Positions 1 to 11,887 of a stretch of DNA of 64,000 nucleotides are shown here, piece by piece. The DNA comes from Stictocephala bisonia (lineage: Eukaryota; Arthropoda; Insecta; Hemiptera; Membracidae). The DNA lies in contig JAQJVL010000284.1 in the NCBI GenBank assembly GCA_035578905.1, forward strand, positions 620,001 to 684,000, in the 5' to 3' direction. The first letter of the stretch is position 1; each line of letters opens with the position of its first letter. The position numbers and the translations under genes were made by a program. The notes under the pieces are model-generated. The model ran no database searches and was not told where the DNA came from. It saw nothing but the letters and a program-made list of their open reading frames with translations.

Positions 1-884
1 TTGAGTGAACAACCAACCTAAGTAAGGGGCTATGATACCTAACACGTATACGTCAATCTTATGTCATTAAACTGAAAAAAGTAACGCAAACTGTCTTGTT
101 TAGTTCCATTGTCTTAAAGAATTATATAACAAACTAAATAATTATATTTATTACTCAGTTCTTTTTCTACAAAAATGACTACCACACTACTATCGTGATG
201 CAGTGTGTGCTTTATTATGTTTTTTTAATACGAGAGTGTTTGAAAACAATTTTTTGTTTTTATTGTTTTGTTTTAAATTGACAATTAAAATATTTGTACC
301 ATATATTTTACATAATAAATATTTATATTTGCAATTACGTGTTTGGTAGTCTAGCACTGGTGAAATTTTTGCAAAAACATTCTTGAGTCTTATATAATAG
401 AAGTCTGAAAATGTATAATTCGTAACCAGTACATTATTTGTATAGTCTATGATAACAGTGCATTATTTGTTCACTTCTTGGAGAAAAGTATATTGAATAA
501 AGTCAAGCTTTGAAGTCAAGGGCATAACTCTTCCCCAAAATCATGTTTGTATTGAGTGATAAATGTGGTAAAACTGTTACATACTTCTTAAATGTTTCCA
601 CTTTATCTTTGTGGTTAACACCAAACTCATCTAACTTGTTAAGCCACTTTGCAGTGTTACACCTAACTTAGGTGACCTAAGTGCATTTATTTGTGTATCA
701 CTAATGTAACCTCAAGTAAAACATGTTTAATGAAATTTGGCGTTACTGCTACAAATAATATAACAGATAAATGTATTTTAGTATCGACCACGAGGAAAAA
801 TAGATCAATTAACTTAGCGGTTGCCGAATTCTGTTAAACAAAACTAGTTAAACTATTCTGCCATATAATTAACACAATAGTGCT
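1..884. other. AT-rich non-coding DNA
   Basis: No open frame of useful length, RNA gene or clear repeat is visible. The stretch is AT-rich with stops in all frames. Confidence 0.5.
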
Positions 885-1395
885 TTAATCTACTTGTAGA
901 GGTAACGCAAAACTTCTTTATTCAGTAGTACTGCTTGTAGAAGTAACGCAAAACTTCATTAATTTATATTAATGCTTATAGAGGTTACGAAAAACTTCAT
1001 TAAACTATAGTAATGCTTATAGAGGCTACGCAAACTTCTGTAATCTGTATATAATTGTAGAGGTGACGAAAACTTCATTATTATCTAATATTACTTCTAG
1101 ATATTAGGCAAACTTCATTAATCTGTAGTATTGCTTGTAGAGGTTACGTAAAACTTCATTAATCTGAAGAACTACTTGTAGAGGTTACGCAAAACTCCAT
1201 TAATCTGTAGTATTGCTTATGGATGTTACGAAAAACACGATTAATCTTTAGTACTACTTATTGAGGTTACGCAAAGCTGCATTAATTTTAGAACTACTTT
1301 TAGAAGTTACGCAACACTGCCGGTAGAGGTTACGCAAAACTCTATTAATCTGTAGTATTGCTTGTAGAAGTTGCACAAAAGTCCATTAACTTGTT
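885..1395. repeat. Degenerate ~41-bp minisatellite, array 1
   Basis: About a dozen diverged copies of a unit of roughly 41 bp built on the words CTTGTAGAGGTTACGCAAAA and CTTCATTAATCTGTAGTA. Copies differ by many substitutions and small indels, so this is the older-looking of two arrays of the same family. The second lies about 620 bp downstream in the same orientation. No coding frame is kept. Confidence 0.85.
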
Positions 1396-1708
1396 AAACA
1401 ACTTTGTGACTTAGGTAACTCACTTCCTGTAGCACTTTACCTTAAACTTTCATTTATAAGACAAAATTATTCAAAACTTGTAAACAATTGTAGCTGCCCC
1501 TAAAGATAGCAATACTCGAGGCCATTCTGCCATCGGTGGCTGACCTCCCGTTCGCGTGTCTCACGTCAACCACTTATCAACAGTATTTCTTACATCATAG
1601 AAATTAATTATATTAGTTTTATATGGACTATTCTTAGACCATTGATAAAATTAGAACACTATTTACTTAAAATAAGCTGCTTTCCAGTGTGGTTAGTTAA
1701 AAAAATTA

Positions 1709-1855
1709 ATGGAACATTTTGTTCATAGGATTATGCTTGTGTTTTTATGCGTTTCAATCTCAGTTTTCATCGCCTTGTTTAATGATAATAAGAGGTTTGT
1801 TAATGGGATGAAGTTGATTAAGGTAGGAGAGGACATTCCTCAAAATAAAGACTAA
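1709..1855 (+). CDS. Short hydrophobic ORF, possible first exon
   Basis: A 48-codon ATG ORF lies between the two 41-bp arrays. Residues about 8-24 form a hydrophobic run (IMLVFLCVSISVFIALF) like a signal anchor or transmembrane helix. It is followed by a charged stretch with Lys and Asp. Inside it the bases AAG|GTAGGA, after residue 38, make a good 5' splice donor, so the ORF could be a first exon encoding a membrane anchor. Two other short hydrophobic ORFs (about 4.1 and 39.97 kb) have a similar layout, but I cannot show they are homologous. I do not recognise the product. It may be chance in AT-rich DNA, where T-rich codons give hydrophobic residues. Confidence 0.2.
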   Translation: MEHFVHRIMLVFLCVSISVFIALFNDNKRFVNGMKLIKVGEDIPQNKD

Positions 1856-2007
1856 TCTTGTTTATTGTCAATGATAATTTAGGAGAAAATCCATTATCAA
1901 TCGAATCAACAGCCTAAATTATTTGTAATACATTATTCAACTAATTAATAACCAATCAAGTAGGAGTAAAGAAAATACCAAAAAGAAATTTGGTCTTTAT
2001 TAACAAT

Positions 2008-2510
2008 TATAGTAGATTACGCAAAACTCCATTAATCTGTAATACTAATTGTAGAAATAACGCAAAACTCCATTATCTGTAGTACTAATTATAGAGGTTA
2101 AGCAAAACTCCATTAATCTGTAGTACTACTTTTAGATGTAACGCAAAACTCCATTAATCTGTAGTACTACTTGTAGAGGTAACGCAAAACTCCATTAATC
2201 TGTAATACTACTTGTAGAGGTAACGCAAAACTCCATTAATCTGTAGTACTTGTCCATTAGATTAATACTACTTGTAGAGGTTAAGCAAAACTTCATTAAT
2301 CGGTAGTACTACTTGTAGAGGTTACGCAAAACTCCATTAATCTGTAGTACTACTTGTAGATGTAACGCAAAACTCCATTAAACTGTAGTTCTACTTGTAG
2401 ATGTAACGCAAAACTCCATTAATCTGTAGTTCAACTTGTAGATTTAACGCAAAACTCCATTAATCTGTAGTACTACTTGTAGAAGTTAAGCAAAACTCCA
2501 ATACTGTGTA
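2008..2510. repeat. ~41-bp minisatellite, array 2
   Basis: About twelve copies of a 41-bp unit containing GTAGTACTACTTGTAGAGGT and AACGCAAAACTCCATTAATC. Copies are more uniform than in array 1. One copy near 2245-2270 is interrupted. Same family and orientation as the array at 885-1395. Confidence 0.9.
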
Positions 2511-4090
2511 GTATTTTATGTTGTACTTCACCTTTAACATATTCAAAAAGTTAAAAAACTCTTGTGCAGTAACGTAACATTGTCTCTGAAAGTACTTAGC
2601 ACAGACATATAAGTACTACATTAAGTCTGCCTCCTCGCCGTCGAACAATGTGACATATCTTCTGTCACGTTGTGCAAATGACATAAGTTTCGAATTCAAG
2701 CAAATCGTGTCGAACTTAATGTTTAATGGTTTTGTGTTGTCTTTTGAATAAAGGGGAAAATAAACTGATTAAGAAATGAACAATGAAAATACATGGATGG
2801 AAAAAAATAATTATGTAGATTTGAAAATACTACTACCCTTTTAAAGTTATTTAATAATATAAGGCAGTTTTATACATGAGTCATATTGCGTACATTTTTA
2901 TATTTTGACTAACTGATTAAAAGCAAACTGTTAAGTCATTTTTCTGATTGACTAACATCAAAGAGCATTAATTTGTTGTCTTTAACTGTAACGACAAGAT
3001 GAAACAGTTTCAACGAGTTAATTAAGTTTGGAATTAATGCTATATATAGTTTAACTGATTAATGTTAAGAGCTGCAACTACAAATTGTTATATATCTACG
3101 TTTTTTCATACGACTGTGTTTAGTGAAATGTTAAGTAGACTGATATGGTTTACAACTACGTTAATTAATTTTGTTGAACTTGTAAACAACTACCAAAGAA
3201 ACGCCCTGAAAGAAATGTTTTAGATATAAAATATTTAAGAATTTAAAGAATGATAACTTCATAAATCTGCTTTAAATTTGCAACCAAGTTAGTTGTGCGT
3301 AGATTGTAATTGTAATAAGTAAAAATGCTGTTTGTAATATTTTCAAGAATAAAAAATTTTATTTCATTTGTTACTAATAAAATAATATGGTTTTAAATCT
3401 TGTTTATGTCTACAATTAATTTAATCCAAATACATCTTTTTACTCAATATGTAGCATAATAATTAAACGATTATCATAATCCACATTAATTTATTGTAAT
3501 ATATAATACATTTACAATTTAATATACATTTCTGAGGAGAACAAATAAAACTAGAATAAAGCAAAAGAAAGAAAATTAATAATCCTTCAATCTCGAGTTG
3601 ACAAGGTCATCGCTCCCCAGACAGACACATGAGTCAGAATGATACTGCCAGTTTGAAGTGGTCTCGCAGTCAGCGATTGAGACCCAAGATAAATTTGAGA
3701 GTAAAATAAATTTTACTTAACTCATGTAGACAAGTTTTATAAAACTATTGAGGCAAATAAACTCTAAAGCTATTCTTGCTCAAACATATTATTTAATTAA
3801 TTGTTCTTCATGGATTTTGTTGGATTGATCATTAAATATCGAAAGGGCAATTTTTATTAAAAGGTGTGCTTCGTTTAATTAAATTATTCAGTAATTGTAT
3901 ATTTAATAGTTTTATTTGTAAAATATTTTCTGTATCAAAAGCTGCTTAATTGAATAATTATTTTATAAATGTCTGTACTGATTACTGTATCTTATGTAAT
4001 CCTTACATAAAAATGTTTACATCAACTTATTTAATAGATAAGTGATGAATGGCTTGGATTAATGTAAATTCAAGAAAATATCAATTATAT
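2511..4090. other. AT-rich non-coding DNA with one exon-like segment
   Basis: Mostly AT-rich with no long frame. Around 3595-3705 the base composition is more even. There a CCCCAG acceptor-like site near 3629 is followed by a segment containing TTTGAAGTGGTCTCGCAG. A closely similar 18-mer (one mismatch) occurs in the exon candidate at 54554-54696. This is the only hint of a gene here. Confidence 0.35.
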
Positions 4091-4094
4091 TAAT

Positions 4095-4280
4095 TTGTTT
4101 TATTTTTTAGTTGTTTTTCTCTCAGTAACATCTGTATTCGTGGTAAGTTTTATCTTACTACTAAGTTATAACGATATGTCTTTCGGTCGTTTAGTTCCAG
4201 AAATGTACAACTTTTTAATTACCCAATTTTGTGAAAGCTGCCTCAGTAACTTTTTTGTACATATATGCTATAAACATTGA
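4095..4280 (+). CDS. Hydrophobic open segment, doubtful
   Basis: A 61-codon open segment with no ATG start. It opens at TTG just after a TTTTTTAG acceptor-like sequence. The first ~25 residues are strongly hydrophobic (VVFLSVTSVFVVSFILLLSY), like a membrane helix. A strong donor-like GTGGTAAGT lies inside it near 4139-4147. It might be an exon or the remains of one, but AT-rich DNA easily gives such runs. Product not recognised. Confidence 0.12.
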   Translation: MFYFLVVFLSVTSVFVVSFILLLSYNDMSFGRLVPEMYNFLITQFCESCLSNFFVHICYKH

Positions 4281-4624
4281 GTTTTGAAAATTAGATGAAG
4301 TTAAGAGAACTGCCATTCATGTTTTTGAAGTAGAATACAACATAGTTAATTAAATTAGTTTACCTAACTTCATGGCAACAGGGGATACCCAGGTTAAATG
4401 GCGTGCGAACAGCGAACGAGTGATAGATCCTACCACCTAATGTATTTGTGATATAATTTACAATTCTTTTCAAAATAATTTATGAGACAAATACACATTG
4501 TACATAATTTTGTACACTCATCGAACATTTTCTGACTGTGAATAATTATGTAATGGAGGTAAATAGTAGGGAAACAGAAGTTTGTGTAGGTTTATAAGCT
4601 AACTTACTTGACTGTATCTTGCAG

Positions 4625-4720
4625 CAAGCTTCCATTGGAGGGAAACTGTTTTGGGATAAGCTCTTCATCTCTCTGAATCTACCCACCGAACACGGCAGTT
4701 TAGTTTGGATGTATCGTTAA
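4625..4720 (+). CDS. Candidate terminal exon next to the satellite
   Basis: After a good 3' splice acceptor (pyrimidine-rich run ending TATCTTGCAG at 4615-4624) there are 31 open codons and a TAA at 4718-4720. The peptide is balanced in composition (ASIGGKLFWDKLFISLNLP then TEHGSLVWMYR), unlike the hydrophobic or Lys/Asn-rich noise of the surrounding DNA. The 113-bp satellite starts at its 3' edge. I do not recognise the family. If real, it is the last exon of a + strand gene whose upstream exons are not obvious. Confidence 0.25.
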   Translation, partial: QASIGGKLFWDKLFISLNLPTEHGSLVWMYR

Positions 4721-7700
4721 TGCCAGTCTGTTGGGTAAGACACGTAGTTAATGGAGTTTACTTGATGGCTGAATGTAGTTTAATTGTGGTTCACAATCTG
4801 AATTACGATCAAACAGGCCAACATGGTTGTTACTGAACTGCCATTCCTTACAGTAAAGTAGGTCACGTAGTTAATTTGGATGACCTAACCCCCTTCATTC
4901 TATGCTAGGATCAGACAGGCCAACATTAGAGTAACTGACCTGTCATTCCTGCCTGTGAAGCAGGACACGTAGTTAATGTAGTTTACCTAACCTCCTTTAC
5001 TAAGCCTCACAATCTGTGCTGGATCAGAAAGGCCAACATGGTTGTGACTGAACTGCCATTCCTGCCTGTGAAGTAGATCACATAGTTATTGTAGTTTACC
5101 TAACCCCCTTTACTAAGCCTCACAATCTGTGTTAGGATCAGACAGGCCAACATGGTTGTGACTGAACTACCATTCCTGCCTGTGAAGTAGATCACATAGT
5201 TATTGTAGTTTACCTAACCCCCTTTACTAAGCCTCACAATCTGTGTTAGGATCAGACAGGCCAACATGGTTGTGACTGAACTGCCATTCCTGCCTGTGAA
5301 GTAGATCACATAGTTATTGTAGTTTACCTAACCCCCTTTACTAAGCCTCACAATCCGTGTTAGGATCAGACAGGCCAACATGGTTGTGACTGAACTGCCA
5401 TTCCTGCCTGTGAAGTAGATCACATAGTTATTGTAGTTTACCTAACCCCCTTTACTAAGCCTCACAATCTGTGTTAGGATCAGACAGGCCAACATGGTTG
5501 TGACTGAACTACCATTCCTGCCTGTGAAGTAGATCACATAGTTATTGTAGTTTACCTAACCCCCTTTACTAAGCCTCACAATCCGTGTTAGGATCAGACA
5601 GGCCAACATGGTTGTGACTGAACTACCATTCCTGCCTGTGAAGTAGATCAAGTAGTTATTGTAGTTTACCTAACCCCCTTTACTAAGCCTCACAATCCGT
5701 GCTAGGATCAGACAGGCCAACATGAGTGTGACTGAACTGCCATTCCTGCCTGTGAAGTAGATCACATAGTTATTGTAGTTTACCTAACCCCCTTTACTAA
5801 GCCTCACAATCCGTGTTAGGATCAGACAGGCCAACATGGTTGTGACTGAACTGCCATTCCTGCCTGTGAAGTAGATCACATAGTTATTGTAGTTTACCTA
5901 ACCCCCTTTACTAAGCCTCACAATCCGTGTTAGGATCAGACAGGCCAACATGGTTGTGACTGAACTGCCATTCCTGCCTGTGAAGTAGATCACATAGTTA
6001 TTGTAGTTTACCTAACCCCCCTTACTAAGCCTCACATTCTGTATTAGGATCAGACATGCCAACATGGTTGTGACTGAACTGTCATTCCTGCCTGTGAAGC
6101 AGGACACGTAGTTAATATAGTTTACCTAACCCCCTTACTAAGCCTCACATTCTGTATTAGGATCAGACATGCCAACATGGTTGTGACTGAACTGTCATTC
6201 CTGCCTGTGAGCAGGACACGTAGTTAATATAGTTTACCTAACCCCCCTTACTAAGCCTCACATTCTGTATTAGGATCAGACATGCCAACATGGTTGTGAC
6301 TGAACTGTCATTCCTGCCTGTGAGCAGGACACGTAGTTAATATAGTTTACCTAACCCCCCTTACTAAGCCTCACATTCTGTATTAGGATCAGACATGCCA
6401 ACATGGTTGTGACTGAACTGTCATTCCTGCCTGTGAAGCAGGACACGTAGTTAATGTAGTTACCTAACCCCTTTTACTAAGCCTCACATTCTGTATTAGG
6501 ATCAGACATGCCAACATGGTTGTGACTGAACTGTCATTCCTGCCTGTGAAGTAGATCACATAGTTATTGTAGTTTACCTAACCCCCTTTACTAAGCCTCA
6601 CAATCCGTGTTAGGATCAGACAGGCCAACATGGTTGTGACTGAACTGCCATTCCTGCCTGTGAAGTAGATCAAGTAGTTATTGTAGTTTACCTAACCCCC
6701 TTTACTAAGCCTCACAATCTGTGTTAGGATCAGACAGGCCAACATGGTTATGACTGAACTGCCATTCCTGCCTGTGAAGTAGATCACATAGTTATTGTAG
6801 TTTACCTAACCCCTTTTACTAAGCTTCATAATCTGTGCTAGGATCAGACAGGCCAACATGGTTGTGACTGAACTGCCATTCCTGCCTGTGAAGTAGATCA
6901 CATAGTTATTGTAGTTTACCTAACCCCCTTTACTAAGCCTCACAATCCGTGTTAGGATCAGACAGGCCAACATGGTTGTGACTGAACTGCCATTCCTGCC
7001 TGTGAAGTAGATCACATAGTTATTGTAGTTTACCTAACCCCCTTTACTAAGCCTCATAATCCGTGTTAGGATCAGACAGGCCAACATGGTTGTGACTGAA
7101 CTGCCATTCCTGCCTGTGAAGTAGATCACATAGTTATTGTAGTTTATCTAACCCCCTTTACTAAGCCTCACAATCCGTGTTAGGATCAGACAGGCCAACA
7201 TGGTTGTGACTGAACTGCCATTCCTGCCTGTGAAGTAGATCAAGTAGTTATTGTAGTTTACCTAACCCCCTTTACTAAGCCTCACAATCTGTGTTAGGAT
7301 CAGACAGGCCAACATGGTTATGACTGAACTGCCATTCCTGCCTGTGAAGTAGATCACATAGTTATTGTAGTTTACCTAACCCCCTTTACTAAGCCTCACA
7401 ATCCGTGTTAGGATCAGACAGGCCAACATGGTTGTGACTGAACTGCCATTCCTGCCTGTGAAGTAGATTACGTAGTTATTGTAGTTTACCTAACCCCTTT
7501 TACTAAGCCTCACAATCTGTGTTAGGATCAGACATGCCAACATGAGTGTGACTAAACTGCCATTCCTGCCTATGAAGTAGGACACGTTGTTAATGTAGTT
7601 TACCTAACCCCCTTTACTAAGACTCACATTCTGTGCTAGTATCATACAGGCCAACATGAGTGTGACTGAACTGCCATTCCTGCCTATGAAGTAGGACACG

Positions 7701-8157
7701 TAGTTAATGTAGTTTACCTAACCTCCTTTACTAAGACTCACAATCTGTGCTAGGATCAGACATGCCAACATGAGTGTGACTGAACTGTCATTCCTGCCTG
7801 TGAAGTAGATCACGTAGTTAATGTAGTTACCTAACCCCTTTTACTAAGCCTCATAATCTGTGCTAGGATCAGACAGGCCAACATGAGTGTGACTGAACTG
7901 TCATTCCTGCCTGTGAAGTAGATCAAGTAGTTAATGTAGTTACCTAACCCCTTTTACTAAGCCTCACAATCTGTGCTAGGATCAGACAGGCCAACATGAG
8001 TGTGACTGAACTGCCATTCCTGCCTGTGAATTAGATCACGTAGTTAATGTAGTTACCTAACCCCCTTTACTAAGCCTCACATTCTGTGCTAGGATCAGAA
8101 AGGCCAACATGAGTGTGACTGAACTGTCATTCCTGCCTGTGAAGTAGATCACATAGT

Positions 8158-11100
8158 TAATTTAGTTACCTAACCCCCTTTACTAAGACTCACAATCTGT
8201 GCTAGGATCAGACAGGCCAACATGAGTGTGACTGAACTGTCATTCCTGCCTGTGAAGTAGATCACGTAGTTAATGTAGTTACCTAACCCCCTTTACTAAG
8301 ACTCACAATCTGTGCTAGGATCAGACAGGCCAACATGAGTGTGACTGAACTGTCATTCCTGCCTGTGAAGTAGATCACGTAGTTAATGTAGTTACCTAAC
8401 CCCCTTTACTAAGACTCACAATCTGTGCTAGGATCAGACAGGCCAACATGAGTGTGACTGAACTGTCATTCCTGCCTGTGAAGTAGATCACATAGTTAAT
8501 GTAGTTACCTAACCCCCTTTACTAAGACTCACAATCTGTGCTAGGATCAGACAGGCCAACATGAGTGTGACTGAACTGTCATTCCTGCCTGTGAAGTAGA
8601 TCACGTAGTTAATGTAGTTACCTAACCCCTTTTACTAAGCCTCATAATCTGTGCTAGGATCAGACAGGCCAACATGAGTGTGACTGAACTGTCATTCCTG
8701 CCTGTGAAGTAGATCACGTAGTTAATGTTGTTACCTAACCCCTTTTACTAAGCCTCATAATCTGTGCTAGGATCAGACAGGCCAACATGAGTGTGACTGA
8801 ACTGTCATTCCTGCCTGTGAAGTAGATCACGTAGTTAATGTAGTTACCTAACCCCTTTTACTAAGCCTCATAATCTGTGCTAGGATCAGACAGGCCAACA
8901 TGAGTGTGACTGAACTGTCATTCCTGCCTGTGAAGTAGATCACGTAGTTAATGTAGTTACCTAACCTCCTTTACTAAGACTCACAATCTGTGCTAGGATC
9001 AGACAGGCCAACATGAGTGTGACTGAACTGTCATTCCTGCCTGTGAAGTAGATCACGTAGTTAATGTAGTTACCTAACCCCTTTTACTAAGCCTCACAAT
9101 CTGTGCTAGGATCAGACAGGCCAACATGAGTGTGACTGAACTGCCATTCCTGCCTGTGAATTAGATCACGTAGTTAATGTAGTTACCTAACCCCCTTTAC
9201 TAAGCCTCACATTCTGTGCTAGGATCAGACAGGCCAACATGAGTGTGACTGAACTGTCATTCCTGCCTGTGAAGTAGATCACGTAGTTAATTTAGTTACC
9301 TAACCCCCTTTACTAAGACTCACAATCTGTGCTAGGATCAGACAGGCCAACATGAGTGTGACTGAACTGTCATTCCTGCCTGTGAAGTAGATCACGTAGT
9401 TAATGTAGTTACCTAACCCCCTTTACTAAGACTCACAATCTGTGCTAGGATCAGACAGGCCAACATGAGTGTGACTGAACTGTCATTCCTGCCTGTGAAG
9501 TAGATCACGTAGTTAATGTAGTTACCTAACCCCCTTTACTAAGACTCACAATCTGTGCTAGGATCAGACAGGCCTACATGAGTGTGACTGAACTGTCATT
9601 CCTGCCTGTGAAGTAGATCACGTAGTTAATGTAGTTACCTAACCCCCTTTACTAAGACTCACAATCTGTGCTAGGATCAGACAGGCCAACATGAGTGTGA
9701 CTGAACTGTCATTCCTGCCTGTGAAGTAGATCACGTAGTTAATGTAGTTACCTAACCCCTTTTACTAAGCCTCATAATCTGTGCTAGGATCAGACAGGCC
9801 AACATGAGTGTGACTGAACTGTCATTCCTGCCTGTGAAGTAGATCACGTAGTTAATGTAGTTACCTAACCCCTTTTACTAAGCCTCATAATCTGTGCTAG
9901 GATCAGACAGGCCAACATGAGTGTGACTGAACTGTCATTCCTGCCTGTGAAGTAGATCACGTAGTTAATGTAGTTACCTAACCCCTTTTACTAAGCCTCA
10001 TAATCTGTGCTAGGATCAGACAGGCCAACATGAGTGTGACTGAACTGTCATTCCTGCCTGTGAAGTAGATCACGTAGTTAATGTAGTTACCTAACCTCCT
10101 TTACTAAGACTCACAATCTGTGCTAGGATCAGACAGGCCAACATGAGTGTGACTGAACTGTCATTCCTGCCTGTGAAGTAGATCACGTAGTTAATGTAGT
10201 TACCTAACCCCTTTTACTAAGCCTCATAATCTGTGCTAGGATCAGACAGGCCAACATGAGTGTGACTGAACTGTCATTCCTGCCTGTAAAGTAGATCAAG
10301 TAGTTAATGTAGTTACCTAACCCCTTTTACTAAGCCTCACAATCTGTGCTAGGATCAGACAGGCCAACATGAGTGTGACTGAACTGCCATTCCTGCCTGT
10401 GAATTAGATCACGTAGTTAATGTAGTTACCTAACCCCCTTTACTAAGCCTCACATTCTCTGCTAGGATCAGACATGCCAACATGAGTGTGACTGAACTGT
10501 CATTCCTGCCTGTGAAGTAGATCAAGTAGTTAATGTAGTTACCTAACCCCTTTTACTAAGCCTCCCAATCTGTGCTAGAATCAGACAGGCCAACATGAGT
10601 GTGACTGAACTGCCATTCCTGCCTGTGAATTAGATCACGTAGTTAATGTAGTTACCTAACCCCCTTTACTAAGCCTCACATTCTCTGCTATCATCAGACA
10701 TGCCAACATGAGTGTGACTGAACGGCCATTCCTGCCTGTGAAGTAGATCACGTAGTTAATGTAGTTACCTAACCCCCTTTACTAAGCTTCACAATCTGTG
10801 CTAGGATCAGACAGGCCAACATGAGTGTGACTGAACTGTCATTCCTGCCTGTGAAGTAGATCACGTAGTTAATGTAGTTACCTAACCCCTTTTACTAAGC
10901 TTCACAATCTGTGCTAGGATCAGACATGCCAACATGAGTGTGACTGAACTGCCATTCCTGCCTGTGAAGTAGATCACGTAGTTAATGTAGTTACCTAACC
11001 CCTTTTACTAAGCCTCACAATCTGTGCTAGGATCAGACAGGCCAACATGAGTGTGACTGAACTGTCATTCCTGCCTGTGAAGTAGATCACGTAGTTAATG

Positions 11101-11741
11101 TAGTTACCTAACCCCTTTTACTAAGCCTCACAATCCGTGTTAGGATCAGACAGGCCAACATGAGTGTGACTGAACTGCCATTCCTGCCTGTGAAGTAGAT
11201 CACGTAGTTAATGTAGTTACCTAACCCCTTTTACTAAGCCTCACAATCTGTGCTAGGATCAGACAGGCCAACATGAGTGTGACTGAACTGTCATTCCTGC
11301 CTGTGAAGTAGATCACGTAGTTAATGTAGTTACCTAACCCCTTTTACTAAGCCTCATAATCTGTGCTAGGATCAGACAGGCCAACATGAGTGTGACTGAA
11401 CTGTCATTCCTGCCTGTGAAGTAGATCACGTAGTTAATGTAGTTACCTAACCCCTTTTACTAAGCCTCATAATCCGTGTTAGGATCAGACAGGCCAACAT
11501 GAGTGTGACTGAACTGCCATTCCTGCCTGTGAAGTAGATCACGTAGTTAATGTAGTTACCTAACCCCTTTTACTAAGCCTCACAATCTGTGCTAGGATCA
11601 GACAGGCCAACATGAGTGTGACTGAACTGTCATTCCTGCCTGTGAAGTAGATCAAGTAGTTAATGTAGTTACCTAACCCCTTTTACTAAGCCTCACAATC
11701 TGTGCTAGGATCAGACAGGCCAACATGAGTGTGACTGAACT
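8158..11741. repeat. Higher-order block, copy 1, of the 113-bp satellite
   Basis: This ~3.58-kb block of the satellite is repeated 3,730 bp downstream (33 monomers). Private variants recur at that exact offset: TTTAGTTACC (8161/11891), ATGTTGTTACC (8722/12452), TGCCTGTAAAGTAG (10281/14011) and GCCTCCCAATC (10560/14290). One difference seen is GGCCTACATG at 9571, which reads GGCCAACATG at 13301. Inside the block a 1,130-bp (10-monomer) offset is also visible (8161 to 9291). Confidence 0.88.
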
Positions 11742-11887
11742 GTCATTCCTGCCTGTGAAGTAGATCACATAGTTATTGTAGTTTACCTAACCCCCTTTAC
11801 TAAGCCTCACAATCTGTGCTAGGATCAGACAGGCCAACATGAGTGTGACTGAACTGTCATTCCTGCCTGTGAAGTAGATCACGTAGT

